Source: Cellulosimicrobium sp. CUA-896 (GTDB taxonomy: Bacteria > Actinomycetota > Actinomycetes > Actinomycetales > Cellulomonadaceae). From it: a DNA stretch of 64,000 nt. This document shows, piece by piece, positions 9,886 through 19,481 of the stretch; the stretch's first letter is position 1, and each line of letters starts with the position of its first letter. The notes under the pieces were generated by a model, which had not been told where the DNA came from, did no database searches, and saw only the letters and a list, made by a program, of their open reading frames with translations. The stretch covers positions 1 through 64,000 of the forward strand of contig NZ_MKKH01000066.1 of assembly GCF_001942335.1 (NCBI RefSeq). The letters run 5' to 3'. Position numbers and translations under genes: made by a program.

Positions 9886-11985
9886 TCACCACGTCGTGGG
9901 CAGCGGGACGTACGGCTCGGTGCTCGGCCCGACGTTCTGGTGCTCGAGCGTGAAGCCCATGATCTCGCTGAAGACCGGGGCCGCGACCACGCCGCCGTAG
10001 ATGGACGTGCGGGGGTTCTTGAGGAAGACGCCCACGGTGTAGCGCGGGTCGTCGGCGGGCGCCACCCCGATGAACGAGGCCATGATCCCCGAGAGCTGCC
10101 CGTCGGCCCCGGCCGCCTCGGCGGTCCCGGTCTTGCCCGCGATCCGGTAGCCGGGCACCTCCGCCGCCGCGCCCGTGCCCTCCTCGACGACCGACTCCAT
10201 CATCCGCAGCACCGTGTCGGCGGTCTCCTGCGACACCACGCGCCGGGGCTCCTCGACGGGGGCCGGGGTGAACGTCCCGTCGGGCGACGTCGTGCCGGCG
10301 ACGAGCCGCGGCGCGCTGCGGAGCCCGCCGTTCGCGACGGTCGAGAACACGCTCGCGGCCTGGACCGCGTTGACCGAGACGCTCTGGCCGAAGAGCACCG
10401 CGTACTCGGTGCGCCCGTCCCAGGACTCCGCGGGGTGCAGGATGCCCGCCGACTCCCCGGGCAGGCCGAGCCCCGTGGGCTGGCCGAAGCCGAACTTGTG
10501 CAGGTAGTCGTAGCGCACCTGCTTCGGGATGCGCTCGCCGACCTGGACCGTCCCGGTGTTCGAGGACTCGGCGAGGACGCCCGCGAGCGTCAACCGCTCC
10601 AGCCCGTGCTCGTGCGAGTCGCTGAACGTCTGCCCGTTCGGCGTCGTGTAGGAGTACGGCACCTCGAACTGGGTGTCCGCCTCGGCGAAGCCGCCCTCGA
10701 GCGCCGCGGCCATCGTGACGACCTTCCCGGTGGAGCCGGGGTCGAAGATGTTGGACACCGCGCGGCTCGGGCGGGCGACCGCGGCGGTCGACCGGTCGTT
10801 GGGGTTGACCGTCCCGGAGTCGGCGAGCGCGAGGATCGCGCCGGTCCGGGTGTCCTGCACGACGGCGATGCCGAAGTCGGCGCCGGACTCGCGCACGGCG
10901 CGGTCCACGGAGTCCTGGGCCTTCCACTGCACGTCGCGCTCCACGGTGAGGCGCACGTCCTCCCCCGGCACCGCCGCGACGGTCTCGCAGTGCCCGGTGG
11001 GGATGAGCTCGCCTCCGCGACCGGCCTCGCACTCCCGCGAGCCGGGCGTGCCGGCGAGGGCGTCGTCGTACGCGGCCTCGATCCCGCCCATGCCGGTCTG
11101 CTCCGCGTCCACGTAGCCGACGAGGTTGCCCGCGACGGTCGCGGCGGGGTAGCTGCGCTCGCTGGTCGCGTCGGCCCGGATGTAGGCGGACAGACGCAGC
11201 TCGGCGATCTCCCGCTGGACCTCGGGCGTGACCTCCTTGGCGAGGACGACGTACCCCTCGCCGTTGAGCCGCGCCGCGAGGTCCGGCGCGGACTCGCCGA
11301 GGACCGGCGCGAGCAGCTTCGCGACGCCGGCGGCGCCGCCCGCCTCGAGCGGCGTCCCGTCGGCCAGCGTGCGGCTGCCCGGCGTGAAGGACTGGATCGC
11401 GGTGCGGTCGGCGCCGATGGTGTAGCGGTCGACGGACGTGGCGAGCACGACGCCGTCCGCGTCCGTGATGTCGCCACGGTGCGCGAGCGTCGTCGAGCTG
11501 CGCAGCCGGTCGTCGCGCGCCTCGCCCGCGAGCGTGGGACCCTGGATGACCTGGACGTTGACCAGCTGCGCGACGAAGAGCAGGACGACGAGCGTCGCGA
11601 CGCCCATGAGCCAGCGCTGGCGCTGCTCGGGGCGTCCCGGCTCGGGCGCGGGACGCGCCGGCCCGCGGGGCGGGGTCCCGCCGCCGCGCGCCGGCGGGGC
11701 GGCCGCGCCGCTCCCGAACGGTACGGCCCGGCTCGTGCCGGACCGCGGTGCCGCGGCGCGGCTGGAGGTGGTGCGCGGAGCCGACGCCGATCGCGGTGCC
11801 GACGCCGCACGCGGCGCTGACGGGGTGCGGGGTGTCGACGAGGTGCGCGCTGTCGACGAGGTGCGCGGGGCGGCAGCGCGCGGCGACACGCCCCCGGCGG
11901 CACCCCGGGGAGACGTGCGGTCGCCGCGGGAACCGGAGGCCGTGGCCCGCGGCCCCCTGCCGCCGTCGGCGCCCCTGGCCGTCAC
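9886..11985 (-). CDS. ftsI: Septal penicillin-binding protein, FtsI/PBP3 class B transpeptidase
   Basis: Bitopic class B transpeptidase that cross-links septal peptidoglycan with FtsW. 699 aa and intact. Residues 1 to about 105 are cytoplasmic, rich in Arg, Pro, Ser and Ala, with a degenerate repeat of the type (S/T/A)xPR. One membrane anchor follows (LMGVATLVVLLFVAQLVNVQ), then a dimerisation domain with AHRGDITDADG and YPAATVAGNLVGYVD. The transpeptidase domain has the SxxK nucleophile in DPGSTGKVV, the SSN triad in AESSNTGTV and KTGTAEA. No PASTA domains. GTG 11985 overlaps the stop of the upstream ftsL-like gene (GTGA). Confidence 0.95.
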   Translation of the reverse strand: MTARGADGGRGPRATASGSRGDRTSPRGAAGGVSPRAAAPRTSSTARTSSTPRTPSAPRAASAPRSASAPRTTSSRAAAPRSGTSRAVPFGSGAAAPPARGGGTPPRGPARPAPEPGRPEQRQRWLMGVATLVVLLFVAQLVNVQVIQGPTLAGEARDDRLRSSTTLAHRGDITDADGVVLATSVDRYTIGADRTAIQSFTPGSRTLADGTPLEAGGAAGVAKLLAPVLGESAPDLAARLNGEGYVVLAKEVTPEVQREIAELRLSAYIRADATSERSYPAATVAGNLVGYVDAEQTGMGGIEAAYDDALAGTPGSRECEAGRGGELIPTGHCETVAAVPGEDVRLTVERDVQWKAQDSVDRAVRESGADFGIAVVQDTRTGAILALADSGTVNPNDRSTAAVARPSRAVSNIFDPGSTGKVVTMAAALEGGFAEADTQFEVPYSYTTPNGQTFSDSHEHGLERLTLAGVLAESSNTGTVQVGERIPKQVRYDYLHKFGFGQPTGLGLPGESAGILHPAESWDGRTEYAVLFGQSVSVNAVQAASVFSTVANGGLRSAPRLVAGTTSPDGTFTPAPVEEPRRVVSQETADTVLRMMESVVEEGTGAAAEVPGYRIAGKTGTAEAAGADGQLSGIMASFIGVAPADDPRYTVGVFLKNPRTSIYGGVVAAPVFSEIMGFTLEHQNVGPSTEPYVPLPTTW

Positions 11986-12440
11986 TGCCCGGCCCCCTCC
12001 TCGGCGCCGAGCACCACGGCGCCGTCGGCCAGCCGGATCATGCCCGGCGCCGGCGACTCGACCATGCCGTACCTGCGCGCCGTGTCGTGCAGCGCCGCCT
12101 CCTGGTCGCGCACGAGCGCCTGCAGCCGCTGCGTGTCCTGCTCCACCTGGCCCACCTCCCGCCGCAGCCCCGACATCTCGTAGGAGTTCTGCGCCATCGT
12201 CGTGTTGACCAGGAGAGCACACAGGAGCGCCAGACCGAGCACCGACATGCAGACGACGAGGAACGGGACGCGCGAGCGCGCGTGGAGCGGGGCCCGGACC
12301 AGCTCGAGGCGGGAGCGGGCGCCGCGCTCGGTCGCGCCGCCGGGGAGCGCGGTCAGCGTGGGACGGGGTGCGGGCGTCGCTCCGGGGCGCCCGGTGCGCG
12401 GCAGCGGTCGGGCGGCCGCCGTGGACCTCAGTGCGCTCAT
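11982..12440 (-). CDS. ftsL: FtsL/DivIC-type septum protein
   Basis: 152-aa bitopic protein between rsmH and ftsI, the normal place of ftsL. It has a basic N-terminal cytoplasmic part of about 60 residues, one membrane segment ([19 protein letters not shown]), then a heptad-like extracellular helix with [20 protein letters not shown], typical of the coiled coil that recruits FtsI and FtsW. Sequence in this family is poorly conserved, so the call rests mainly on topology and position. ATG 12440 follows GGGGGAG and overlaps the rsmH stop (ATGA); its stop overlaps ftsI. Confidence 0.85.
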   Translation of the reverse strand: MSALRSTAAARPLPRTGRPGATPAPRPTLTALPGGATERGARSRLELVRAPLHARSRVPFLVVCMSVLGLALLCALLVNTTMAQNSYEMSGLRREVGQVEQDTQRLQALVRDQEAALHDTARRYGMVESPAPGMIRLADGAVVLGAEEGAGQ

Positions 12441-13471
12441 GGTGTTCTCTCCCCCGGTCGGTCCGGTCGGTTCGTGCTGGTGGTGCGTGGTCGTCGGTGG
12501 GCGGGCGTGGGGCGCACGCGTTCGGCGGCCCGCAGCCGGACGGAGGCCGACCGCGGGTTGCTCTCGCGCTCGTCCGGCGGCGCCTCCTCGGCGCCGCGGG
12601 TCAGGAGCCGCAGGTACGGCTGGTCGGACTCGGGCACGACAGGAAGGCCCGCCGGCGCGCTCACCGTCGCGCCGGCCGCGAGCTCGCGCTTGACGAGGCG
12701 GTCCTCGAGCGAGTGGTACGACTCGACGACGATCCGCCCGCCGACCGCGAGCGCGTCCACCGCCGCCGGGACCGCCCGGGCGAGCACCTCGAGCTCGCCG
12801 TTCACCTCGATGCGCAGCGCCTGGAACGTCCGCTTCGCGGGGTTGCCACCGGTCGTGCGCGTGGCGGCGGGGATCGAGGCCCGGACGAGGTCGACGAGCT
12901 CGGCGCTGCGCGTCCACGGACGTTCCTCGCGCCGGCGCACCACGGCACGGGCGATGCGCTGGGCGAACCGCTCCTCGCCGTACTCCCGCAGGACGCGCGT
13001 GAGCGCGCGCTCGTCGTACGTGTTGAGGACGTCCGCGGCGGTGCGGCCCCCGGTCGGGTCCATCCGCATGTCGAGCGGGGCGTCGTGCGCGTAGGAGAAG
13101 CCCCGGTCGCGCTCGTCGATCTGCAGCGACGAGACGCCGAGGTCCATGAGCACGCCCTGCACGGGCGACCCGACCGCCTCCGCGACGACGTCGGCGACCT
13201 CGTCGTAGACGGCGTGCACGGCGCGGAACCGGTCGCCGAAGCGCGCGAGGCGGCGCGACGCGCGCTCGATCGCGTGCGGGTCGCGGTCGATGCCGACGAC
13301 GCGCGCGGTCGGGACCTGCTCGAGGACCGCCTCCGTGTGCCCGCCCATGCCCAGCGTGCAGTCCACGAGGACCGACCCCGGCTCGGCCAGCGCCGGCGCC
13401 AGGAGGTCGACGCAGCGCTGGAGGAGCACCGGCACGTGCCGCTCGGCGGCGTCGTCGGGCGTCGTGCTCAT
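12437..13471 (-). CDS. rsmH: 16S rRNA (cytosine-1402-N4) methyltransferase
   Basis: SAM-dependent methyltransferase acting on C1402 in the 30S decoding centre (formerly MraW). 344 aa and intact. [14 protein letters not shown] at the N-terminus, the SAM-binding loop [44 protein letters not shown] and the [15 protein letters not shown] block are all family signatures. ATG 13471 is preceded by a strong AGGAGGAGG. A 186-bp gap with no clear signal lies between it and mraZ upstream. Confidence 0.97.
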   Translation of the reverse strand: MSTTPDDAAERHVPVLLQRCVDLLAPALAEPGSVLVDCTLGMGGHTEAVLEQVPTARVVGIDRDPHAIERASRRLARFGDRFRAVHAVYDEVADVVAEAVGSPVQGVLMDLGVSSLQIDERDRGFSYAHDAPLDMRMDPTGGRTAADVLNTYDERALTRVLREYGEERFAQRIARAVVRRREERPWTRSAELVDLVRASIPAATRTTGGNPAKRTFQALRIEVNGELEVLARAVPAAVDALAVGGRIVVESYHSLEDRLVKRELAAGATVSAPAGLPVVPESDQPYLRLLTRGAEEAPPDERESNPRSASVRLRAAERVRPTPAHRRPRTTSTNRPDRPGERTP

Positions 13472-13657
13472 CGGTCCTCCTCCTGTGCTCCTGACGCCTG
13501 CTGCGCCGTGGTGGTGGTGCGTGCCTGTCGTGCGGCCCGCCGTCGTGCTCGCGGCCGGGGCCGTCCGGTCAGGTCTCCCTCCGCGTCCTTTCTGGCACCG
13601 GGGAAGTGCGCCAGACCGGGCGGGAGGAGACCTCACCGGACGGGGCCCGTGACCGTC

Positions 13658-14134
13658 CTAGAAGCGCAGGTCCGGGAACACCTCCTCGGCGGTGTCCGAG
13701 TAGGCGCTCTCCTGCTCCGCGAGGTACGTCTCCCAGGCCTCGGCGTCCCAGATCTCGACGCGGGTGCCCGCGCCGATCACCGCGACGTCGCGGTCCAGGC
13801 CCGCGTACGCCCGCAGGGGCGCGGGGATCGAGACCCGGCCCTGCTTGTCCGGGATCTCGTCGCTCGCCCCCGACAGGAACACGCGCAGGTAGTCGCGCGC
13901 CTGCTTGCTCGTCACCGGCGCCTGCCGGATCTGGTCGTACATGCGCCGGAACTCGTCCATCGGCAGGAGGAACAGGCATCGCTCCTGTCCCCGCGTCATG
14001 ACGAGCCCCGGCGCCAGCCGGGGCCTGAACTTCGCGGGGAGGATGAGCCTCCCCTTGTCGTCCAGACGAGGTGTGAAGGTCCCGAGGAGCAGGCCGGAGG
14101 AACCGCCGAGCACCTCGTCCGCGAAGCCGGACAT
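13658..14134 (-). CDS. mraZ: Transcriptional regulator MraZ
   Basis: AbrB-fold DNA-binding protein that controls the dcw operon it heads. It shows the two MraZ repeats, [20 protein letters not shown] and [20 protein letters not shown], with the DxKGR-type DNA-binding motifs. 158 aa. The start chosen is ATG 14134, preceded by AGGAGGGGAGG; it adds a short N-terminal extension ([14 protein letters not shown]) before the usual family start. Just upstream are three GTGGAG repeats in its own orientation at 10-bp spacing, the pattern expected of its operator, implying autoregulation. Confidence 0.95.
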   Translation of the reverse strand: MSGFADEVLGGSSGLLLGTFTPRLDDKGRLILPAKFRPRLAPGLVMTRGQERCLFLLPMDEFRRMYDQIRQAPVTSKQARDYLRVFLSGASDEIPDKQGRVSIPAPLRAYAGLDRDVAVIGAGTRVEIWDAEAWETYLAEQESAYSDTAEEVFPDLRF

Positions 14135-14166
14135 GCACCTGGCACCTCCCCTCCTGCTCCCAGTTC

Positions 14167-14192
14167 CTCCACGGTACTCCACAACCCTCCAC
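14167..14192 (-). promoter_or_regulatory. Putative MraZ box upstream of mraZ (3 x GTGGAG)
   Basis: GTGGAG occurs three times on the minus strand (14167-14172, 14177-14182, 14187-14192), each start exactly 10 bp apart. MraZ of E. coli binds TGGGN direct repeats with the same 10-bp period; the TGGAG core here is a near match. Position 33-58 bp upstream of the mraZ start fits an autoregulatory operator. No -10 element was confidently placed. A palindrome, GTGAA-N10-TTCAC, lies just further upstream at 14201-14220. Confidence 0.7.
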
Positions 14193-14253
14193 CGCTCCTG
14201 GTGAAACGCGGAAACTTCACCCCTGTTCGCAGGATCTGCGCAGGTCACCCCCG

Positions 14254-14269
14254 GTGGAGGGACGTGGAG
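14254..14269 (+). promoter_or_regulatory. Second GTGGAG pair, facing moxR
   Basis: Two GTGGAG units at 14254-14259 and 14264-14269 on the plus strand, again 10 bp apart. They point towards the divergent moxR operon, not mraZ. Same unit and same period as the mraZ-proximal cluster. Confidence 0.55.
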
Positions 14270-14347
14270 GGAGCCGGTCCACCCGCGTGCGCCGCGCGTC
14301 GTCCGCCGCGTCCGCCGACCTCGTGCACGCCCCGACCGGCCCCCGGG

Positions 14348-14363
14348 GTGGAGGAAGGTGGAG
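14348..14363 (+). promoter_or_regulatory. Third GTGGAG pair, upstream of moxR
   Basis: GTGGAG at 14348-14353 and 14358-14363 on the plus strand, 10 bp apart, about 95-110 bp before the moxR start. A possible -10 element, TAGGCT, lies at 14395-14400. The 322-bp region 14135-14456 therefore holds three box clusters, one palindrome and no gene. Confidence 0.55.
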
Positions 14364-14456
14364 GACCTGGTCGGGCACCGGTGGCGGCGTCAACTAGGCT
14401 CGTGGCACCTGCGGTCCTCGGCCGCAGCCCCGCGCCACCGACGACGGAGGTCACCC

Positions 14457-15466
14457 GTGCTCCCCGACATCGCCCCTGTCGCGACGCCCGACGAGCGCGA
14501 ACCGGCCGCGCTGGACGAGCTCGTCGAGACCACCGCGCGGATGCGCTCGGGGATCGAGTCCGTCGTCACGGGCCGTCCCGACCTCGTCACGGTGACGGTC
14601 GCGGTCCTCCTCGCGCAGGGCCACCTGCTCCTCGAGGACGTGCCCGGCGTCGGCAAGACGACGCTCGCCAAGCGCTCGCACGCACGATCGACTGTCACGT
14701 GGGGCGCATCCAGTTCACGCCCGACCTGCTGCCCAGCGACCTCACCGGCGTCAACATCTACCGTGCGGCGAACCACGAGTTCGAGTTCCGCCCCGGGCCG
14801 GTGTTCGCCAACATCGTCATCGGCGACGAGATCAACCGGGCCTCCCCCAAGACGCAGTCCGCTCTGCTCGAGTGCATGGAGGAGGGCCAGACCACCGTCG
14901 ACGGCACCACGCACCTCCTGCCGCGGCCGTTCCTCGTCGTGGCCACGCAGAACCCGGTCGAGATGGAGGGCACCTACCCGCTGCCGGAGGCGCAGCGCGA
15001 CCGGTTCATGGCCCGTCTCACCGTCGGCTACCCCGACGTCGACGCCGAGCTCGAGATGCTCGAGCGGCAGGAGGCGGACGACCCGCTCGCCCGCCTCACG
15101 CCCGTCACGGACGGCGCCTCCATCCCCCGCTTCGCCCGCGCCGTGCGGTCCGTCTACGCCTCCCCGTCCGTCAAGCGCTACGTGGTCGACCTGGTCACCG
15201 CGACGCGGCGGCACGCGGCGCTGCGGCTCGGCGCCTCGCCGCGCACGTCGCTGCAGCTGCTGAGGGCCGCCAAGGCCGTCGCCGCGATGGCCGGCCGTGA
15301 CCACGTCCTGCCGGACGACGTCCAGTACCTGGCGGTGCCCGTCCTGGCGCACCGCCTCGTCATCACGACCGAGGCCCGGCTCGCCGGCCACGACGCCCCC
15401 GCCGTCGTGTCGTCGATCGTCGCGCAGACGCCGATCCCCGCCCGGGACGCGACCGAGCGGCGTTGA
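14457..15466 (+). CDS. MoxR-family AAA+ ATPase (one frameshift)
   Basis: Cytoplasmic AAA+ ATPase thought to act as a chaperone for the assembly of complexes encoded next to it. Walker A is VPGVGKTTLAK and Walker B IVIGDEINRASPKTQSALLE, followed by ATQNPVEMEGTYPLPEAQ, all typical of MoxR. A lost G near 14672 (AAGCGCTC for AAGGCGCTC) splits the frame just after Walker A. Corrected length is 336 aa. GTG 14457 follows GACGGAGG. Two bases separate its stop from the DUF58 gene, and the order moxR, DUF58, transglutaminase is a conserved operon. Confidence 0.92.
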
Positions 15467-15467
15467 C

Positions 15468-16802
15468 GTGCGCGCCCTCCCCGGCCTGACGCGGCTGCGC
15501 GGCCTGCGCCGCCGGCTCGCCCGCGCGCGCCTGACCCGTCGCGGAGCGGCCCTGCTCGTCGCCGGCGCCGTCCTCGTCGCCACCGGCGTCACGCTCGGCC
15601 TGCCCGACGTCGTGGGGCTCGGGGCCGCCGGCGTCCTCGTCGTGGGAGCCGCCTGGGCCTGGATGGTCCTGCGCCGCGTCGACCGCGGGCGCGGGGCGCT
15701 GCGCGTGTCCCGGCGCGTGCAGCCGAACCCCGCGACGCGGGGCCAGGTCACGTCGGCGCGGCTCACCGTGGAGGCCGCCCGCCGCACCGCCGCCGGGGCG
15801 AGCATGCTCGCACGCCTGCGGATCAGCGAGCAGGCCGCCCACGAGCTGTCCGACCAGGGGTCGTTGCGGGCGCAGGTCACCACGCGCGAGGACCACGTCG
15901 CCGTGCGGTACGCGCTGCGCCCCCTGCGCCGCGGCCGCTGGCCCCTCGGGCCGCTCCTCGTCACGCGCGTCGACGCCTTCGGTCTCGTCAGCGCGACCCA
16001 GGAGCTCGGCGAGCCGACGTCGGTGGCCGTCTGGCCACGCACCGTGTCCCTGCCCGTGCGGGGCACGCGCGCGTTCGGCGAGCAGGAGCGGTCGACGACA
16101 GGAGCGCGCCTGTCCTCGAGCGACGACTCCGTGCTGCGCGACTACGTCACGGGCGACGACCCGCGGCGCGTCCACTGGGCCAGCGCCGCCCGGCACGGTC
16201 AGCTCATGGTCCGCGCCGACGAGAGCGCGAGCCTGCCGCCCGTCACCGTCCTGCTCGACCGCGGGCTCCTGCCGCACCCCGACGTCGCGCGGGGCGGGCA
16301 CGCCCTCGCGGACGGCGAGTGGGCGGTCGAGACGGCCGCGTCCGTCGGTGTCTCGCTCCTGCAGGCGGGACACCCCGTCCGGCTCGTCCCGACGTCCCTC
16401 GCCCCCGTGATCGACACCTCCGGCTACACGACGAACCGCGCCGGGGAGGGCCCCGCGGACGTCCTCGACGCCACCGTCGACCTCCGGGGCCACCACGGGC
16501 TGTCCGAGACCGACCGGGCGGCGGCCGCGACCGCGGAGGCGCTGCGCACCGGTCGCCGGCCCGGCGAGATCACCGTCGCGGTCCTCGGCCCGCTCGGCGC
16601 CGTGGCGCGGCACACCGTCGGATCGCTCGCGGGCGACATGCTGCACTGGGCCCTCGTCGTCCTCCCGCGCTCGTCGGCGCACCAGGCGGAGGCGCACGAC
16701 ACCGTGACGGCGCTGCGAGCGACCGGGTGGCACGTCGAGCCGGTCGAGGCCGGCACACCGGTCGAGCGCGCGTGGACCCGGCTCGTGGAGGGCGCGCGAT
16801 GA
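15468..16802 (+). CDS. DUF58 domain membrane protein
   Basis: 444-aa protein with two N-terminal hydrophobic segments (GAALLVAGAVLVATGVTLGL and VVGLGAAGVLVVGAAWAWMV) and a cytoplasmic DUF58 domain with the signature DYVTGDDPRRVHWASAARHG. The family has a von Willebrand-like fold and accompanies MoxR; its biochemical role is not established. Starts at GTG 15468 one base after the moxR stop, and ends in an ATGA overlap with the transglutaminase gene, so it is coupled on both sides. A part in cell-envelope assembly is inferred from the family only. Confidence 0.9.
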   Translation: MRALPGLTRLRGLRRRLARARLTRRGAALLVAGAVLVATGVTLGLPDVVGLGAAGVLVVGAAWAWMVLRRVDRGRGALRVSRRVQPNPATRGQVTSARLTVEAARRTAAGASMLARLRISEQAAHELSDQGSLRAQVTTREDHVAVRYALRPLRRGRWPLGPLLVTRVDAFGLVSATQELGEPTSVAVWPRTVSLPVRGTRAFGEQERSTTGARLSSSDDSVLRDYVTGDDPRRVHWASAARHGQLMVRADESASLPPVTVLLDRGLLPHPDVARGGHALADGEWAVETAASVGVSLLQAGHPVRLVPTSLAPVIDTSGYTTNRAGEGPADVLDATVDLRGHHGLSETDRAAAATAEALRTGRRPGEITVAVLGPLGAVARHTVGSLAGDMLHWALVVLPRSSAHQAEAHDTVTALRATGWHVEPVEAGTPVERAWTRLVEGAR

Positions 16803-19098
16803 CGACCGACCGGAGGGCGGGAGGACCCGGCGCGGACCACGCCGGGCTCGCGGCACGCGTGCTCGGGACGACGCTCTGCGTCACCGTCGCCGTCGCCGCC
16901 TCCACCTACGCGCTCGGGACCGTCATCGGACCGGGCGAGTGGACCCGGACGGCGGTGCGCACGCTGCTCGTGCTCGCCCTGGTCACCGGCCTGTCCCGCT
17001 ACGCGCTCGAGCGGTCCTCCACGCGTCGTGGCGAGCCGCTCGCCCCGCCCGCCGCCCTGCTCCCCTCGGCCGCCGGGCTCGTGGTCGGCGCGTGGGCGCT
17101 GCTCGGGCTGTACGGCGGGCCGACCGACCGCTTCTCCGCGCTCATCGGGCTGTCGAACGTCGAGCGCCTGGTCACCCGCCTGCAGACCGCGCGCGAGCTG
17201 ACCCTCGCGGAGGTCGCACCCATCGACCCCAGCCTCCCCGTCGAGCTGCTCGCCGTCGGGGGCGCCGTCCTCGTCTTCCTCGTGGCCGACCTCATGGCGG
17301 GAGGACTGCGTCTGGGCGCCGGCGTGGGCGTCCCCCTCCTGGCGCTGTGGATCCCCGGGCTGGTCCTCGTCGGCGACGTGCCGCCGGTCGCCTTCGTCCT
17401 CACCGTCACCGCGCTCGTGGCGCTGCTCGCCGTCGACAACCCGCACCGCGCGGCGCCGCGCGCCGTCGCGCACCACGGTGCCCGCCACCGCGGGCCGGCG
17501 GTCGGCGCGCGCGCCGCGACGGCCGTGGGGACGGCCCTCGCCGTCGCCGTCGTCGCCCTCGGCGTCGGCTCGGCGAGCGCGACGCTGCCCGAGGTGGCGT
17601 CCTCGTCGTGGTCGCGCCTGTTCTCCTCGACGGGCAGCACGGTGCGGCTCTCCGCGGACCTCGACATGCGCCGCGACCTCGCGGAGCGATCCGACGAGGT
17701 GGTCCTGCGCTACCGCACCGACGGCGACGACGTCGGCCCGCTGCGCGTGTTCACGCTGACCGGGTTCGACGGCACGAACTGGCGGCGGGGCGACGACCGC
17801 GACGGCGAGCCGGTCGAGGACGGCGACACGCTCCTGTGGCCGCAGGACGCGCCCCGCGAGACGCCCACCCGGCTGGAGCTGACGCTCGAGTCGCTGCGGG
17901 ACACGAAGCTCCCGCTGCCCACCGAGCCCCGCACCCTCGACGCGGCCGGCGACTGGCGCTACGACGCCGTCCGCGACGAGGTCGTCGGCGACCGGGCGAC
18001 GGACGCCGGGACGACGTACGCGGTGACGGCCTACCCCCGCGCGCTCGACGCCGAGGCGCTCCGGTCGGCGGCGGGCGGCGACCCGGACGACCCGAACTAC
18101 GTGGACGTCCCGGCGTCGGAGCACGAGCAGGAGATCCGCGACCTCGCCGCCCAGGTCGTGGAGGGCGCGCCCTCGCGGTACGACCAGGCGCTCGCGCTGC
18201 AGACCTTCTTCCGCGACACGTCGACCTTCACGTACTCGACCCAGGTCCCGCCCGGCGAGTCGGGGGACGCGGTGTGGGACTTCCTGCAGCACCGCACGGG
18301 CTACTGCGTGCAGTTCGCGACGTCGATGACCATGATGGCGCGCACGCTCGGCATCCCGGCACGGCTGGGCGTGGGCTTCCTGCCCGGCCAGAGCGAGGGC
18401 GACGGCGTCTACCGCGTCACGGGCCGCGACTCGCACGCGTGGCCGGAGCTGTACTTCGCGGGCCTCGGCTGGGTGCGGTTCGAGCCGACGCCCGCGCAGC
18501 AGACCGGTCCGGCCCCGCGCTGGGCGACGCCGACCGGCAACACCGCGACCCCGGGCTTCCTGGCCCCGGACGACGCGCTCACCCCGGGTGCCGAGCCGGA
18601 ACCGTCAGCACCCGTCTCGCCCGCGCCCACCTTCGAGGGCGACGGGTCCGCGTCGGTCGGCGCCGACGACACCGGGGCGCCGTGCTGCTCGTCGCCGGCC
18701 TCACGGTGGTCCTGCTCGTCGGTGCCGCCGCCTGGCTGGTGCTCCGCCGTCGGACGCGGGACCACGCGATCCACGACGCCGAGGACGCCTGGCGCGACCT
18801 GGTGCGACGGCTCGCGGCGCTCGAGGTGACGTGGCCGTCGTCGACGACGCCGCGAGGAGTTCCGGCCGTCGTCGCCTCGACCGTGCACGCCCGCTCCGGC
18901 GCGGGCCTGGACGACGAGACGGTCGAGGCGCTCGTCGGGCTCTGCACCGCGCTCGAGACGGAGCGCTACGCCCCCGGCGCGGTCCCCCGAGCCGCGGGCC
19001 TGCGAACGCTCGTCGAGACCGCGGTGGCCGGGGTGGAGCGTGCGCTCAGCGACCGCCCTGCTCGCGTCGCCGCTCCCACCGCTCTTCGAGCCGGCTGA
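16799..19098 (+). CDS. Transglutaminase-like membrane protein, TgpA type (one frameshift)
   Basis: The N-terminal half (to about residue 250) has several membrane segments. An extracytoplasmic transglutaminase-like domain follows with the Cys motif TGYCVQFATSMTMM, the His motif GRDSHAWPELYF and the Asp-side GWVRFEPTPAQQ. After a Pro/Ala-rich linker comes a last membrane segment (VLLVAGLTVVLLVGAAAWLV) and a DUF4129-like tail. The frame breaks near 18679 (GGGGCGCC for GGGGCGGCC) just before that segment. Corrected length about 766 aa. ATG 16799 overlaps the DUF58 stop. The 3' end overlaps the convergent DUF3040 gene by 53 bp. Confidence 0.88.
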
Positions 19099-19444
19099 GG
19101 AACGGCTGGCGGGCCGCCTGCTTCTTCGGGGCGGAGGGCCGCACGCGACCGTCGGCGCCGACGGTCCCGACGGGGCCCTTGCGCGCACCGCGCGGGGACT
19201 GGAACACGAGCACCACGCCCGCGAACATGAGCACGAAGCCCACGACCCCGAGCCAGGTCTGCGACGTGGCCGCACCCAGGACGAGGAGCAGCAGGCCGCC
19301 GACCACGCCCGCTCCGGCGAGGACGTAGCGCAGCACCGAGCGCCGACGCGGTGCGTGGAACGTGTTCGCCAGCCGCGGGTCGTCCGAGGTGAGCGCTCGC
19401 TCCATCTGCTCCAATACCCGCTGCTCGTACTCAGACAGAGGCAT
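19046..19444 (-). CDS. DUF3040 small membrane protein
   Basis: 132 aa. The N-terminus MPLSEYEQRVLEQMERAL and DDPRLANTF are the DUF3040 signature, which is confined to Actinobacteria. Two hydrophobic segments follow (VLAGAGVVGGLLLLVLG and WLGVVGFVLMFAGVVLVF), then a basic tail. Function unknown; no catalytic motif is visible. ATG 19444 lies 37 bp after the dinB stop on the same strand, so it may be co-transcribed. An in-frame ATG 54 bp upstream lies inside dinB and does not fit the family start. Confidence 0.88.
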   Translation of the reverse strand: MPLSEYEQRVLEQMERALTSDDPRLANTFHAPRRRSVLRYVLAGAGVVGGLLLLVLGAATSQTWLGVVGFVLMFAGVVLVFQSPRGARKGPVGTVGADGRVRPSAPKKQAARQPFLSRLEERWERRREQGGR

Positions 19445-19481
19445 GAGCACCCCGTTTCTTCGCGGTGGTCGAGTGTCACCC

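Noticed and set aside
12368-15466. A 1032-codon open frame on the plus strand opposite rsmH and mraZ
   Set aside because: Only its last part (from about 14680) is real, as the moxR C-terminus. The rest is low-complexity Arg/Ala translation opposite conserved genes.
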